Positions 46,409 to 57,450 of a DNA stretch of 64,000 nt are shown here, in pieces. The translations under genes were made by a program, and so were the position numbers. Position 1 is the stretch's first letter. Every line of letters starts with the position of its first letter. The notes below the pieces were generated by a model, which saw nothing but the letters and a program-made list of their open reading frames with translations, ran no database searches and was not told where the DNA came from. Source of the DNA: Setomelanomma holmii (Eukaryota; Ascomycota; Dothideomycetes; Pleosporales; Phaeosphaeriaceae); assembly GCA_010015745.1 (NCBI GenBank), contig ML978154.1, positions 62,001 to 126,000 on the forward strand, in the 5' to 3' direction.

Positions 46409-47231
46409 AGTGCTTTGCAGCGACCACTGTGCGCATCAGCAATTGTATGTCGCGTCCAGATATACATAGTCACACCTTGATAGCGCCCTCATCTCGTCCG
46501 TATGGTCGATATATGTATATATGTCGCGTCGAACACGCAGCGAGCTTGCCTGTGCCCTCGTCGAGTGCGACCGCTTCCAGCTCAAATTCCTCGTCAATAT
46601 AGATAGTCTGGAGAACATGGTCTGGGCCGTCGAGTAATATAAGGGCATTTCCTGATATGTATGCCTGCGCGACTTATATCAGCCTTCGAATGAGCGTAGT
46701 TGCGAGTACACTAATCGTACAATGATCTGGTAGCCCTCCCACGCGCCGTGGCAGACAGCTTGCAGCTTCGCCTGCGCCTGGCCGGGTAAAATACCACGCA
46801 TGAGTCGTGTGTCGCGTTGCTACCGTCGTTGCATCATTCCAGACTCTCTGCGCAGAGTGTAGTGATCCGATAGTTGCCCGTTGTTCGTGCTGATAGTCAC
46901 GACCTCATCGATGCATGGAGCTCAGGGATCACAGCTTCATCATGCGCACAGGCCACGTGGTGGAGTGTCGTCACTCCGCAATTTCGAGATCGCATTGAAA
47001 GGTCAGCTACGACCAGTGAAACGTATGTAGGTATGGAAAGAAGTGTCTACCCCAAATTGACTGATAGTGGTTGCAGTTCATTATCAAGTCGGAAAAAGCA
47101 ATGGTGACGGAAGCTCAGGCCGTTCCTGCCAAACTCATGCTCGGTCTTTAGGGCGACTAACTCCGAAAGGCTAACCCACCACCGTAACAGACACATGGTG
47201 AACTTGTAAAGACGACATCGCCTCAAAGTCT
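46409..47231. other. Intergenic: RAV1 promoter side and PRMT3 3' side
   Basis: No gene supported in these 823 bp. Open frames are under 80 codons and featureless. Confidence 0.55.
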
Positions 47232-48822
47232 TCATGCCATTGTCCTTGTCACACTCCCCGACACCTTCTTTGCACCATCGCCTTCCCCTTCCCACTGCAC
47301 CGTGACCGTAATACCCCTGTCATCCGTCTTCTCCTTCGCATACTGCAGCGTACCTTCCAAGACCGTGCCTTTGAAAAACATCTGTTGAGCCGCAACATTC
47401 TCGTCAAGCAGTAGCACCGCCTGATGCCAGTGTGTCGCCGTGTTTGTAGGTCCAGTCGAGAATCCCAGCCCTGGGATACCATTCCGACCCCAATCCACGT
47501 TGTCGAGCGTCTTGACGTCCTGTGAACTACCCGAGTGTAGGAAGATGGTGTCGAACCATATTGCGACCGCGTCAAGAGACTTGATTTCGCGATCTAGTGT
47601 CATCCGGAGTGGCGCTTTGAAGCTCAGATCTTCCACAGACACAGTCTTCATCTCGAGCAGGTGCGATGATGCCGTTCCGCACAGCGATTGCTCTGGGACG
47701 TCAAAGACGCCAATCTCGTGTGTGTTGAGGAGACCACCAGGGATCATTGGCGAAAAGTCGAAGCCATACACATCCCTCCAGAACTTTTCGCTTGTGCTCT
47801 GCGCTATCCACTCTTGATCGGCGATGGGTGCTAGCCGAATGTTGCAGTGGCTTGGTACCAGTATGCCATCAGGCTTGAGATACATGTCTCGGGCGCGAAG
47901 TACTGAGTCGAGCATGCCTTCGAATAATAGTCCATACCCCATCCACTCTGAGATGATGATGTCGACCTTTTCTTTGCCAACAAGACGCGCTGTGTTGAAG
48001 TCCTCGACCCGTCCTTGGATGACTTCGATGCGATCCTGATAGCCGTTCTTTGCGACGATCTCTTTCGCGCGCAACGCAATGCCAGAGTTGTCGACTGCAA
48101 AGACCTTCTTCGCGCCAGCTCTTGCGCAGAACAATGACAGGATGCCTGTACCACAGCCAACATCCAGCACAGTCTTGCCCGCAAACACATCGGCATTCTT
48201 CTCAATGAAGTCGCGGTACCCCTCTGTTCGCACATGATCTTCAATCATCTCCCGGTGGATGCTGTTGCCTTTGTATGATTCGAAGTAGTCTTCATCCCTG
48301 TCGCTTGTGACCTTGATCTTAGAGAAGTCTTCTGGTAGATCGCGCTGCAGCTTAGCCTCAAACTCGTCGTAGTCGACCACTTTGTCTTCTGAGTCTGGCA
48401 TCAAGTCACCCAACTCGAAGAGCAGGGCATCATCCTCTAGTGTGGGCTGGAGGTACTTGTCACTCGCCGAGCCAGTCAAATCTGGTATACTGATGCTCTC
48501 GGCTGATGTGCCTTTCTGCGCCTCTGCTCTGATAAAGTTCACCAGCTTGATTACTGTAAGCTCGTCTGCGCCTGCGCCACAATGTTAGCATAGCTGCCCA
48601 AATAGGCATAGCGTGATGTATGGTAGGCGAACCGGGGCCAAGATTCTTGACGGTGTCGTTGAGATCGAAATTGTGCTCCGCCTTGCAGTGCGATGACATG
48701 TCGGGTACGCCATTCCATTGTTGGTCGCAGAACAAGCATTTGAATGTTGTCGTGTCTGCCTCGCTTGCGACTTCTCGTATGCTGCCGGCTGAGCTTGCGG
48801 AATCTGAGTCGCTGTAAGGCAT
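47232..48822 (-). CDS. Protein arginine N-methyltransferase 3 (PRMT3-type)
   Basis: Two exons (48633-48822 and 47232-48553) around a 79-bp intron give 503 residues. A C2H2 zinc finger (C29, C32, H45, H50; FKCLFCDQQWNGVPDMSSHC) is the PRMT3 hallmark and, in known members, binds ribosomal protein S2. The methyltransferase core has DYFESY (about 152-157), motif I VLDVGCGTGILSLF (about 192-205), the double-E loop SEWMGYGLLFEGM (about 265-277) and the THW loop (NTATHWHQAVLL). These residues bind S-adenosylmethionine and the substrate arginine. Type I asymmetric dimethylation is expected, in the cytosol. Splicing joins the finger to VIKLVNFIRAEAQ, as in other fungal PRMT3 proteins. Confidence 0.93.
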
Positions 48823-49255
48823 ATTGCTACTTGCTTCGTTACGATCGAGTTATGATTCTCGAAAGCTTCTCCAGAGGATGTAGAGGTTCAGAGTTCAATT
48901 GATTGTTATGCGCGTTGTTCGTGCGCATAGGAAAGTTTCTTGAGCTAGCGTCAGATTTCTGGTGGGCAGCGGGGTCGGCTCATCGCGCCTGCCGTACGAT
49001 AAGTTCAGAGGACTCGCGTCGCCTTCCTCGATCGCCTCCTTCCTTTGGCAACCACACGCAAACATTGTGAGAACACTGGAAAGTGCAAGAACGACAAAAG
49101 ACCGTTCCTAGAGGCAAAAAGGTCATATAGAATGCAAAACTCCAAATTTTGGTGTCATTTTGATGGCTACATGAAAAGTAACCCGAACACATCAACTCGT
49201 TCATTGTCCTTTGCTTGTGCCCAATTGTTTGACGCATGCGAATTCTCCCGCCATT
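48823..49255. other. Intergenic: PRMT3 promoter side and beta-helix gene 3' side
   Basis: No gene supported. Confidence 0.55.
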
Positions 49256-50338
49256 TTACGTGCTGCACAGGCCTGCCGGAGATGACTTCTGCAGCGACCC
49301 GCAATCGTTCTTCTTGAACGAATGGTCCGTCCCATTCGTTGCATCAACAATGTCGACGTCGTTGTTCTTCAGCGTGTTCTTCTTGAAAACATTACCCACT
49401 GCTTTGGCACCTGATGCGGCATTCTCGACATAGACTCCGACACCATTGCCGCCGTTCTTGATGCCCTCGAAAGTATTGCCCTCGACGATCGTGTTGCTCG
49501 CGCCCGATACAACAATGCCTGCACCTGCTTCTTCAGGGCACCCTTCACCGCGACCCGAAATGATGTTCTCGATGATTTTTGCGCCTTCAATACCTGGGTC
49601 GACGTATGGCCCGATGCAGCAGTTCTTTACTGTGTTACGTTTGACTAGGCCGCCGGAGTTTGGGGTGCATATCGCAATGAAGTAGTTCGAGATGTCGTTC
49701 TCAATGAACTCGGGGTCGGCCTTATCATCCATGCCCATGGCGATGAAGGTAGGTGTGGTTGAAGTGACCACACTCTGAGTAGCGAGCGTATCGATGGAAC
49801 CGACGGTCAGGAAACCGTATTGCCCGCCGTTGACGAGCTTGTTCTTCGTGACCTTGGGGTCCTTGCCTCCAGTGACAACAATGTTTTCGCCATTGAAATT
49901 GCTGACTGTGAAGCCAGTCACGACAACGTCCTTGATGTAGTTGCCCGGATTCAGAATCTTTTTGTGTTCTTACGTATAATTGGCGAGCACCGTATTCTTG
50001 TTATAGATACAGATACCGGCGTCTGTGTCCAAAGACTCGGGAGGGAAGGTCTGAGAGAGACTAGTACAGAAGTTGGGCGTGTACCTGGCAGGAGGGAGTA
50101 GTACTGCCCCATTGCCGATGAGTTGAATGCCATCGGTGGTGATGATCAAGTGCTCCGTGTAGTTTCCTGCTTCAACAGTGATCTTATCACCTTTCTTAGC
50201 TTTGTTGATGGCATCCTGGATGCACCCGCCTGGCTTGACTGTGATATCGTGGTCGGAGTCTTTGCCTTTGTCTTGAGATAGCGCAGACAAGACAAGAGGT
50301 GTTAGCAGCAGCAGTGCTGCAACAAAAGTGGAGTGCAT
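49256..50338 (-). pseudogene. Secreted right-handed beta-helix protein gene with an in-frame TAA
   Basis: One frame is open from the ATG at 50336-50338 to the TGA at 49256, except for a TAA at 49970-49972. The N-terminus is a signal peptide (MHSTFVAALLLLTPLVLSAL). After it comes VKPGGCIQDAINKAKKGDKI, the opening of parallel beta-helix (pectate-lyase-like, NosD-like) proteins. Repeated rungs with many Asn and Gly follow, such as NTIVEGNTFEGIKNG. Both sides of the TAA look coding: NTVLANYT before it and EHKKILNPGNYIKDVVVTGF after it. The EHxKxL segment is conserved in the family as I know it. A 60-bp intron (GTGCTC...CAAG, phase 0) could remove the stop but would delete that segment. I favour a nonsense mutation. 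The substrate is unknown, perhaps a polysaccharide. Confidence 0.6.
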
Positions 50339-51780
50339 AGTCTTGAAAAGCAATCCAAATGCCCAGATGGGAAGAACAAGTTATAAGCTCGATGTGAGGT
50401 CGATCGTGGAACGCGATCCTCAGGTACATCCCCAAAACTTATACATCGATGTGTGCAAAGATTCTGCAGTAAATATTGACATAATAGCTCAGCTTCAGCC
50501 CCAATCTCTTACCAACCGCAAATACGAAGCCAAATCTACTTGTCAATGCCAGCGAGTCTGCAGATGCTCCTAGCCGTAACGCGTGAATGGTGAATACAGC
50601 GTATCAGGTCTCATCTGGAAGCGAAAGGGGCATGCTCAAAGCGGCGAGGATACGCGAGCCTGCAGGCTGTTCAAGAATTGGCGGAGTATGTGGGCCACGG
50701 GTCAGGAAAGCCTTGTGATGTGTTCACGATCTGTCTAGGGTGTCGGAGATCCAGACCATCAACGACCTGATCACCGCGGGAACAACGAACAACTGTCACG
50801 AGATTTTATCTCTGAGTCTGGCCCTGCGACTGAGGGCCTGCGTGATCTCGATTGCAGAGCCTTAAGGTATTGAGATGTTGCCTTGGTCGATGAAGGAGAG
50901 ACCAGAGAGATTTCCCTTCGCATTCGATGCGAAAATCTGCCCGTGTAACATAAATAGGCCCTTGAGTCTGAATGAATGACCGTGGAGATCCTAGCCCTAT
51001 CATATTGCGAGGCGTTCGCTACCAAATTCGCGACTCCAGTGTTCCTGGGAGCTGAAAGCAGCCCGGTCTTGGAAGCAATTCAGCTGAGCAAGAACCCCGC
51101 TTTTCGATAATTTCGACGCCTTTCAAATTTTGTTGATTCGATGCCATATTCATTCCATGGCTCATCTAACGCACTTCTTTTCATATTCCTCCAAGTCAGA
51201 GCTCTCTCTTGAAATATATGCCGCGTATGGTGAGGGCGTGACACATAGCAGGTATGCGTCAAACACGATCGGACGTGTGACTCGTGTAAAGCTTGGTGAA
51301 TGCTTCAGCAAAGCTTCAGAATACAGTAGCGTGATGTTGGATTGTTGCGACGAAAAGCATGACTTGATCAAAGCTTGAACTAAGATGGAGCGATGTCTTG
51401 CCGTTGCGGGAAAGTGGTCTTGGACGTAACGCGCTAGTTAGCGAGAGGCTAGACCGCAAATAGCCGTAAGTGAAAGGTTGTGTTTCCAATGCGACATCAC
51501 AAGCCAACTCACGACCGTACAACTTTCGTCGATGTTGTTACAAAAGCACTGTCACAAACTCTGTTCATCTTCTCCCACTGAGTTCTATGGGAGTTGAAAG
51601 CCTATACGCTATTTGATCTGGTCCCTTTGCCGCTACGAATTTGAAGTTCAAATTGAACGCGGCTCCTCGCCTCATCCATATTCCACGGTTGCAGCAACAA
51701 CAAATTCTCATCACATAACAACAGCTACCTGCATGGGATTTACGATACCAGCTGCGTCTACTACTTGACTTTCGTGATCA
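50339..51780. other. Intergenic region (1.4 kb)
   Basis: No gene supported; open frames are short and featureless. It is enclosed by accessory genes. Confidence 0.5.
50381..50386 (-). promoter_or_regulatory. TATA-like element upstream of the beta-helix gene
   Basis: TTATAA lies about 43 bases before the start codon, a plausible core-promoter position. Confidence 0.3.
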
Positions 51781-52149
51781 ATGTATAGCGGAAAGTGCCA
51801 GATGGTTTTGGTCCTTCGACAAGGCGACGACATTTGCCTCTTCACAGCGGACTCGACGAGCTTTCAGTTGTTTCAATTGATTTACAAAGAACTATGGGGG
51901 TACCAAGATGAATGTCAGCCTGAGCAAACTCGTAAGTTATGGCTCACCCCAAGCGTGTGCGCTCTGACGAAGTACTGCGTGGAGCGAGCCCCAGGACCAT
52001 TGTATCCTACGACACACTTCTCTTGCGTTCATCTATGGAGTTGCACTGTATTTTAGTCAGACTTGTTCACGGGTGATCAGAACAACCTCAAGCGCAGCTT
52101 CGAAACCAGACGCCGCCCTGGTGAGGGTGCGGCACAGCTGCATAATTGA
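51781..52149 (+). CDS. Putative small two-exon hypothetical protein (79 aa)
   Basis: Exon 51781-51931 and exon 52061-52149 are joined by a 129-bp intron with a perfect GTAAGT donor and a TCAG acceptor in phase 1. The product starts MYSGKCQMVLVLRQGDDICL and has a protein-like segment FQLFQLIYKELWGYQDE. It ends in a basic, Arg-rich tail (RRRPGEGAAQLHN). No signal peptide or known domain is seen. It sits about 150 bp before the pseudogene at 52306. Support is the start codon, composition and splice fit only. Confidence 0.35.
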
Positions 52150-52305
52150 TATTGCCGGCACACGGTACGACAGGCACTTCAGGCAACCCCACGCCGCAAT
52201 ATGGGGCAGGATCCCATTGCTCAGCCAATTTTGAGTTATATCACAAGTTTAGGCCATCTTTGAAAGCAACACCTATCGACTTCACAGCTCGTTGCTCTTC
52301 TCAAT

Positions 52306-53094
52306 ATGCCAATCCTGGAAGATTTTCCATACTCTCGCGAGAAGTGCGTCCAGGCTATCCATAACTACTACAAATTCCTTTCCGAGCTTTATCTCGATGA
52401 CACCCTCATCCTCGAGCCTCCAGAAGACGGCTGGCCCAGCGTCACTCTCCGAGCTCTTCAGGACTTGCATAAGACCGACGAAGTGGTCGCACTACTTCGG
52501 CACCTTCCCTACATACAGCGCAAATTCGACGTCAAAGGCGCTCCAGGCTGCAAATTCGCCGACTGGCAAGAGAACTGCTCCAGCCTTCACGATGAAAGCA
52601 GCACAGCTTACGCACACAAAACCACTACCGAAGATCCCATAATTTGTGATCGAATTCCCGCTCACATCATCGGCCTCACACAAGGTCCTCGTGACACTCC
52701 AATTTTCCTACTGGACACGGAACAAGGCGCGGTCCACTGGTGGGACTGTCCCATAGAAGTCTGGAGCACCGCTGCTCAAGAAGAAGTCTAAGACGACCCA
52801 TTCGACTACGCGGCGGAGGAAGAGTCGAGTGGCGCTCTGGCTCTTCGTCATGGCCCGTCGAGGAGCTCTTCGAAACGTTGAAGGATCGGTATCGGCAGCC
52901 GAATTTCTTCCAATCAGTCGCATAAGAGTGATCGATGTTGGACGACGTATGACTCGAATTCGGATGGAATGGCTGGGAAACTGCAGACTATTTATCGGGA
53001 GCATGGGTGGCAGGACTTGCAGCTTCATCGCAAGGAAGAGTGCATGGAAGCTGTCAAGAGCGTTACCAGAGCGCACGATCTTGACAATGATTGA
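52306..53094 (+). pseudogene. Multiply frameshifted conserved fungal hypothetical gene
   Basis: The first 161 codons (from MPILEDFPYSREKCVQAIHN) are intact and include GWPSVTLRALQDL, ALLRHLPYI and PIFLLDTEQGAVHWWDC. The frame then meets TAA (EEV-stop) at 52789-52791, and DDPFDYAAEEE follows in the same frame. One frame over comes VEWRSGSSSWPVEELFETLK then DRYRQPNFF. A third has PISRIRVIDV, and a fourth WTTYDSNSDGMAGKLQTIYR then EHGWQDLQLHRKEECMEAV, up to a TGA at 53092-53094. These blocks are in the order expected of a common fungal protein of unknown function. One nonsense codon and about three frameshifts make it a pseudogene. No sensible introns explain the shifts. The 5' half may still be expressed. 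Confidence 0.65.
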
Positions 53095-53492
53095 AGGCGA
53101 GCGAATGAGTGAGGGCTCGCTATCAGGTCTCCCTACACGTCAGAACATTAACCGATTTCAATCTCTTTTGAAGAGAGTGCGGATTGACTCTTGTCCTGAG
53201 CTGTAGCCAGTGACCAGGCTCGGATGTCCGTCTATTTCACTTCCCATTAATCATAGCGTTAGATGTATGTAGGCACTCTCAATGGACCTCTTTTACTTTC
53301 TTCACCATAACATCACAATATATGGCTTATTGGTCAAAAATAAATCAAACGCCGATCCATGCATTACCACCAACTTTTGCTCTTTTGCCTTTGCTCATCG
53401 GGCTACCATAGTATGCACGGTAGGGTTGCGCACGCTATCTATCTTACAGTTCCAGTCCGTCTATGCTCCCCAGCCCTCATCACCAGAGCCCC
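53095..53492. other. Intergenic: 3' side of RAT1 and pseudogene
   Basis: No gene supported in these 398 bp. Confidence 0.55.
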
Positions 53493-56400
53493 TTAGCGGT
53501 AGTCATTCGAATTGAACGTCGGCCTGTTCCCGCCGCCTCCACGTCCGCCACCGCCTCCACCCCTATTCCCTCCTCTTCCACCCCTGCCTCCGCCACGATC
53601 GTTGCGAGGCCGATCGTTATACGAATTATCGTTTCTCTGACCACCATACCCTCCGCCACCTCCACCATTGCGACCCAGAATCTCATCTGCAGGGCGATAG
53701 TACCGCTCATCCCACAATGAGCTGTTGTTGCCAGCTTGTCGTGGCGGCGGTCCGCCGTGCTGGGGAGGAGTATTGCCCATCCAGGCTGGGCGTTGAGCAG
53801 GCGGGCCTCCGTACCCTCCGTTGCCCTGAGAGCCTTGGGCGAGCTGTGGAGGTGGTACCCAACCTGGCGGCGGGGGAGGTACGAAGTTGGCACCGCCAGG
53901 CGGAGGCGGCCATGAGTTGGGAAATGGAGGTGGGAAGTTTTGGTGGCCTCCGTAGCCGCCTTGATTGCCGTTGTAGCCGCCATTGTTGTTGTTATAGCCT
54001 CCTCGGCCGCCACCGTTATGGTAGCCTCCGCGCCCGCCGTTCTGGTAGTCGCCACGCATGTTGTCGTTGCTGCGGCGATCGTTGAAACCACCGCCGCCAC
54101 GGCCTCCTCCACGCCCACGATATCCGCCACGACCTCCATTGCGTTCGTTTTGGCGACGTAGTGACTCGGCTTCGCCAGGCTTCAGAGCAGCCGCGGGCAT
54201 GACGAGGCCATCGAGAAGGACGGATTTGTGGGCATTCTTGGAGCTGAGACGCGGCATCTCATAGTATACTCTGCGTAAGTGTTAGCATAGGACAAGAACG
54301 GGTCGAATGGGAGTAAGCATACCTCATTGAGCCGTCTTGTACGATTTCGAACTCGCTGTCGCCATCGATATCGAAAGGTGGAACCAGCTGGCTATCCAGC
54401 ACAAACAAGTCGTGCGGCTCAATATCACCATGTAGAGCACGGCTTCGAGTAGGATCGATGGGGTGCTTCTTCACGCCTTTGCGATAAAGGGCTTTCTCGA
54501 CATCCTCGAAAAGGGCGCCCTCTTGCGAAAACATCAAAGTCTCCTTGCCAAACTCATTCCGCTTGCGCTCATCGTCGGAAAGCTCGGGGTACTTCGTCGC
54601 CATAGCATCAAGCAATCTCTTCTCGTCGATGAAAGGTAGCACTGCGACACCTTGCCAAGCAAACTTCTTGCCGTTCAGGTCGATGGGGAAATCTTCGGGA
54701 TAGAAGTCAATGATGGGACTGGTGGGGTCCTCCATCAAAATACGGAAAGGTTCGGGGATAGCGTGATTTGAGGCAGCAGGTAAGACACCCATCAGCTGTT
54801 CGTATGGATGGAATGGTGTACCCTTCTCGAACAGCTTGCAAGGGTCCATATCTTCGAGGCCCACAAAGTCTGCCGCAAAGGGTGCATAGTGGTGGGGGAA
54901 ATACCACGTCCACGATGGGCAACCCTGCATGTAGTATGCCAACACCCAGCAAAGACCTTCGGCGTACTGTCGAGCGACCTTGTTGCGGAACGCGATGTCG
55001 TCAGGCGCGACATGGAATTTCTGCTCATAGTATCGCTCTTCGTATCCAGGCTCCCATAGCTTGATCGTGTCTTCTGGAGTGCCATCATCCTTCTTCGGGG
55101 CTGGTGAATCGGGAACGACAGGAGTGTTCCGACCAGGAGTACCATTATCAGCATCTTGCATGTCATCGATCTTGCGCTTTCCGAGTTGAACGTGAGTTTC
55201 TACCTCTGACGCAAATTCCAAATCCTGGGTCGAGTCCGCCTCGGTTGAAGTCCCCTCAGCCTTCGCCTTCATCATCTCCTTCAACTTGGCTGCTGCACTC
55301 TTATTCGATGGCGCAGTATAGATGGCCTCGGCGTGCTGATCACGAATCTTGTTCGATTGAGCTTCCTTCGGGTCGAAGAACATGACCCCAGCGTTAAGGT
55401 ACGTGCTGGTGTCCTCCTTGACGCGCTTGGCTGGAGGCATGCCTGGAGGAGTGGCGTAATGGTCGTCGCCTCCACGGCCGCCCCTCCTGCCATTGTTCTG
55501 TGCATCGCGCTGAGCTCGCTTCGCTGCCTGTCGATCCGATACTTCCTTTCGCTTCTTGAAGATGTCGGCCTCTCTGCTTGCAAGCGCTGTAAGAATTTGC
55601 TGTACACGATGCATGTCAGGATAACCGTCTTTAGTCACATAATCATCCATCTCAGCGGCTAGATCCCGCCAAATGCTGATAAGTAAGTCAATACCTTGGT
55701 CTCGAATCTCAAGACTTGGTAGATGAGGAAGGAAATCGTTTCCAACAAAGAAACACATGAAGACCCAGTCATCGAGCGATCGCTCAAGGTCGTACTTGAA
55801 ACGTCGCTTGGGAGTTTCCATTTCAACAGCAAGATACTCGCGGAGGACATTGGTGTGGAGCCAGATGTGAGGTTTTGGCGGATGTTCAGAGGAAGCCCAC
55901 TCCTCGGCAGCTTCCTCTTCAGTAAGCTTCTTCCCATCGTCAGGGAACTCACAATTGTTCCGTATGTGACCCTTACGCCCACATCGCGTGCAGACCTTGT
56001 CCTTACCAGAGTCGAAGAAGACGTCTTCTCTGAGAACGCGGAAGTATGGTTCGTGGGTTGCAAGACTCAACATGATCAGATCAGCATCTAAGCCATAAAT
56101 GACGTGTCGGGTGTTGGGGTCATGAGTAGGGCTAGCGCGCTGAGAGCGAATGAAGTTCATGATCTTGTGTTCTCCTTCACCAGGCACTGATGCATCAGAA
56201 ATGATGACTTTCATGTCCTTCCACGATGGATCGGTGGTAAACTTGTACGCACACCAGTATTGAAGACTCTCCTCAAGAAGATGCATGAATGGGGTACCAG
56301 GTGTGATGGCATTAGAGTCCCAGGTTTTTTCGACGACCTCCTCTAAGCTGTTGATATCCTCACCACGGCTGGCTTTCTGTGAGTTGAGCAGCTTCAAAAA

Positions 56401-56802
56401 TTCTGCTCGCTCCTCGTCCTTCTCCTTGGCTTCCCTTGCAGAGCGGAAACGACGTGAGCGCTGTTGATTCATTTTGGCACGAGGCGCAACGCCGTCGACT
56501 GCCATGTAGAGTAGCTTGCGAGGGCGCACCATGCCTACAACACGATCCATGGCCTCAAAGACGGCCATCATCATATCGGCCTCTGTCTTGGGCGCGGGCC
56601 TGTCCTCAGGATGCGAACACGGGTGCACGATGCCATTCATATCGAGGTAGAGGTTATCGAACTCTTCGCCGTTTGGGTTGGGTCCGGTGCGATCAACAGG
56701 AATGACCTGGTCGCCGACCTTCTTGGGCATCTCTTCCTGAACCGATGAGATGATCTTGGGGTACTTCTGGCTGAGCCAGCGAAACATGGCGGGGACACCC
56801 AT
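53493..56802 (-). CDS. RAT1: Nuclear 5'-3' exoribonuclease 2 (Rat1/XRN2)
   Basis: Two exons (54323-56802 and 53493-54270) around a 52-bp intron encode 1085 residues. The N-terminus MGVPAMFRWLSQKYPKI and the XRN N-terminal domain carry the acidic catalytic residues: D54 in NLYLDMNGIVHPC, E209 in SVPGEGEHKIM and D239/D241 in YGLDADLIML. A CCHC knuckle (C271, C274, H279, C284; CTRCGRKGHIRNNC) is typical of Rat1/XRN2 and absent from Xrn1. A long linker with Gly/Arg follows. The second exon starts VYYEMPRLSSKNAHKSVLLD and ends in an RGG and Pro-rich tail. Rat1 degrades 5'-monophosphorylated RNA in the nucleus, terminates Pol II by the torpedo mechanism and trims rRNA. Confidence 0.94.
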
Positions 56803-57450
56803 AGCTGCGGATGGCGCTCGGTCGCGCGCGACGTACAGTTATCGTACTGAGTGTATTGGGATCGAAGGGCAACAATTGACACCGGTGAAAGTGAAAAGCG
56901 TGTGTTGGCACTGTGCAAGTGTTGGTAGTGTTCTCGGGACACTCCTTGATGACGAAAGGGAATTGGTTGGGATGCTGCGTAGATGAAGATGCTGCCTGAA
57001 AGAATGAAAGCCACAGGGCAAAGGAATGGATCTGTCCGCGGCCTTTGTCTGGGCCAAGAGCGATGATCCAGCGAGCGAAACGGTCCCTCCGATGTCGCGG
57101 TATCTCTGCGACGCAATATGGCCGAGCTGCGCGTGCTGCAGAGTTGAAGTCGTGATGATGTGCGTGAAGGGAGGCGCTGGCGTCGAAGTCTTTGGAGAAT
57201 GTTTGCCAAGACGCGGAGCCGAGGTTTTGCCGACGCGACAAGGGTCCAGATGGCCCGTGCGTAGATTTTACGTGGAGCTCGATGGAGATCTGGACACTCA
57301 ATCAATCCATATATTGTGTTTGTACATGATCTGGGAACCTTTCACGACGAGTCCATCCTAATATAGCCGTGTAATCGACGTCGCATGTCCGAAGCTTCCT
57401 CCTGTCACTTTTATAACATGGACCCATAGTCGACCCCAAAATCGCCCAAG
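56803..57450. promoter_or_regulatory. Shared divergent upstream region of RAT1 and USO1
   Basis: These 648 bp lie between divergent start codons and probably contain both promoters. A TTTATAA-like sequence about 35-40 bp before the USO1 ATG could be a TATA element. No gene is supported. Confidence 0.5.

Noticed and set aside
47440..48039. Plus-strand frames over PRMT3
   Set aside because: Antisense shadows of a well-conserved coding exon.
53707..54161. Frames over the RAT1 glycine-rich tail
   Set aside because: GGN-repeat codons create open frames on all strands; only the RAT1 frame continues across the splice.
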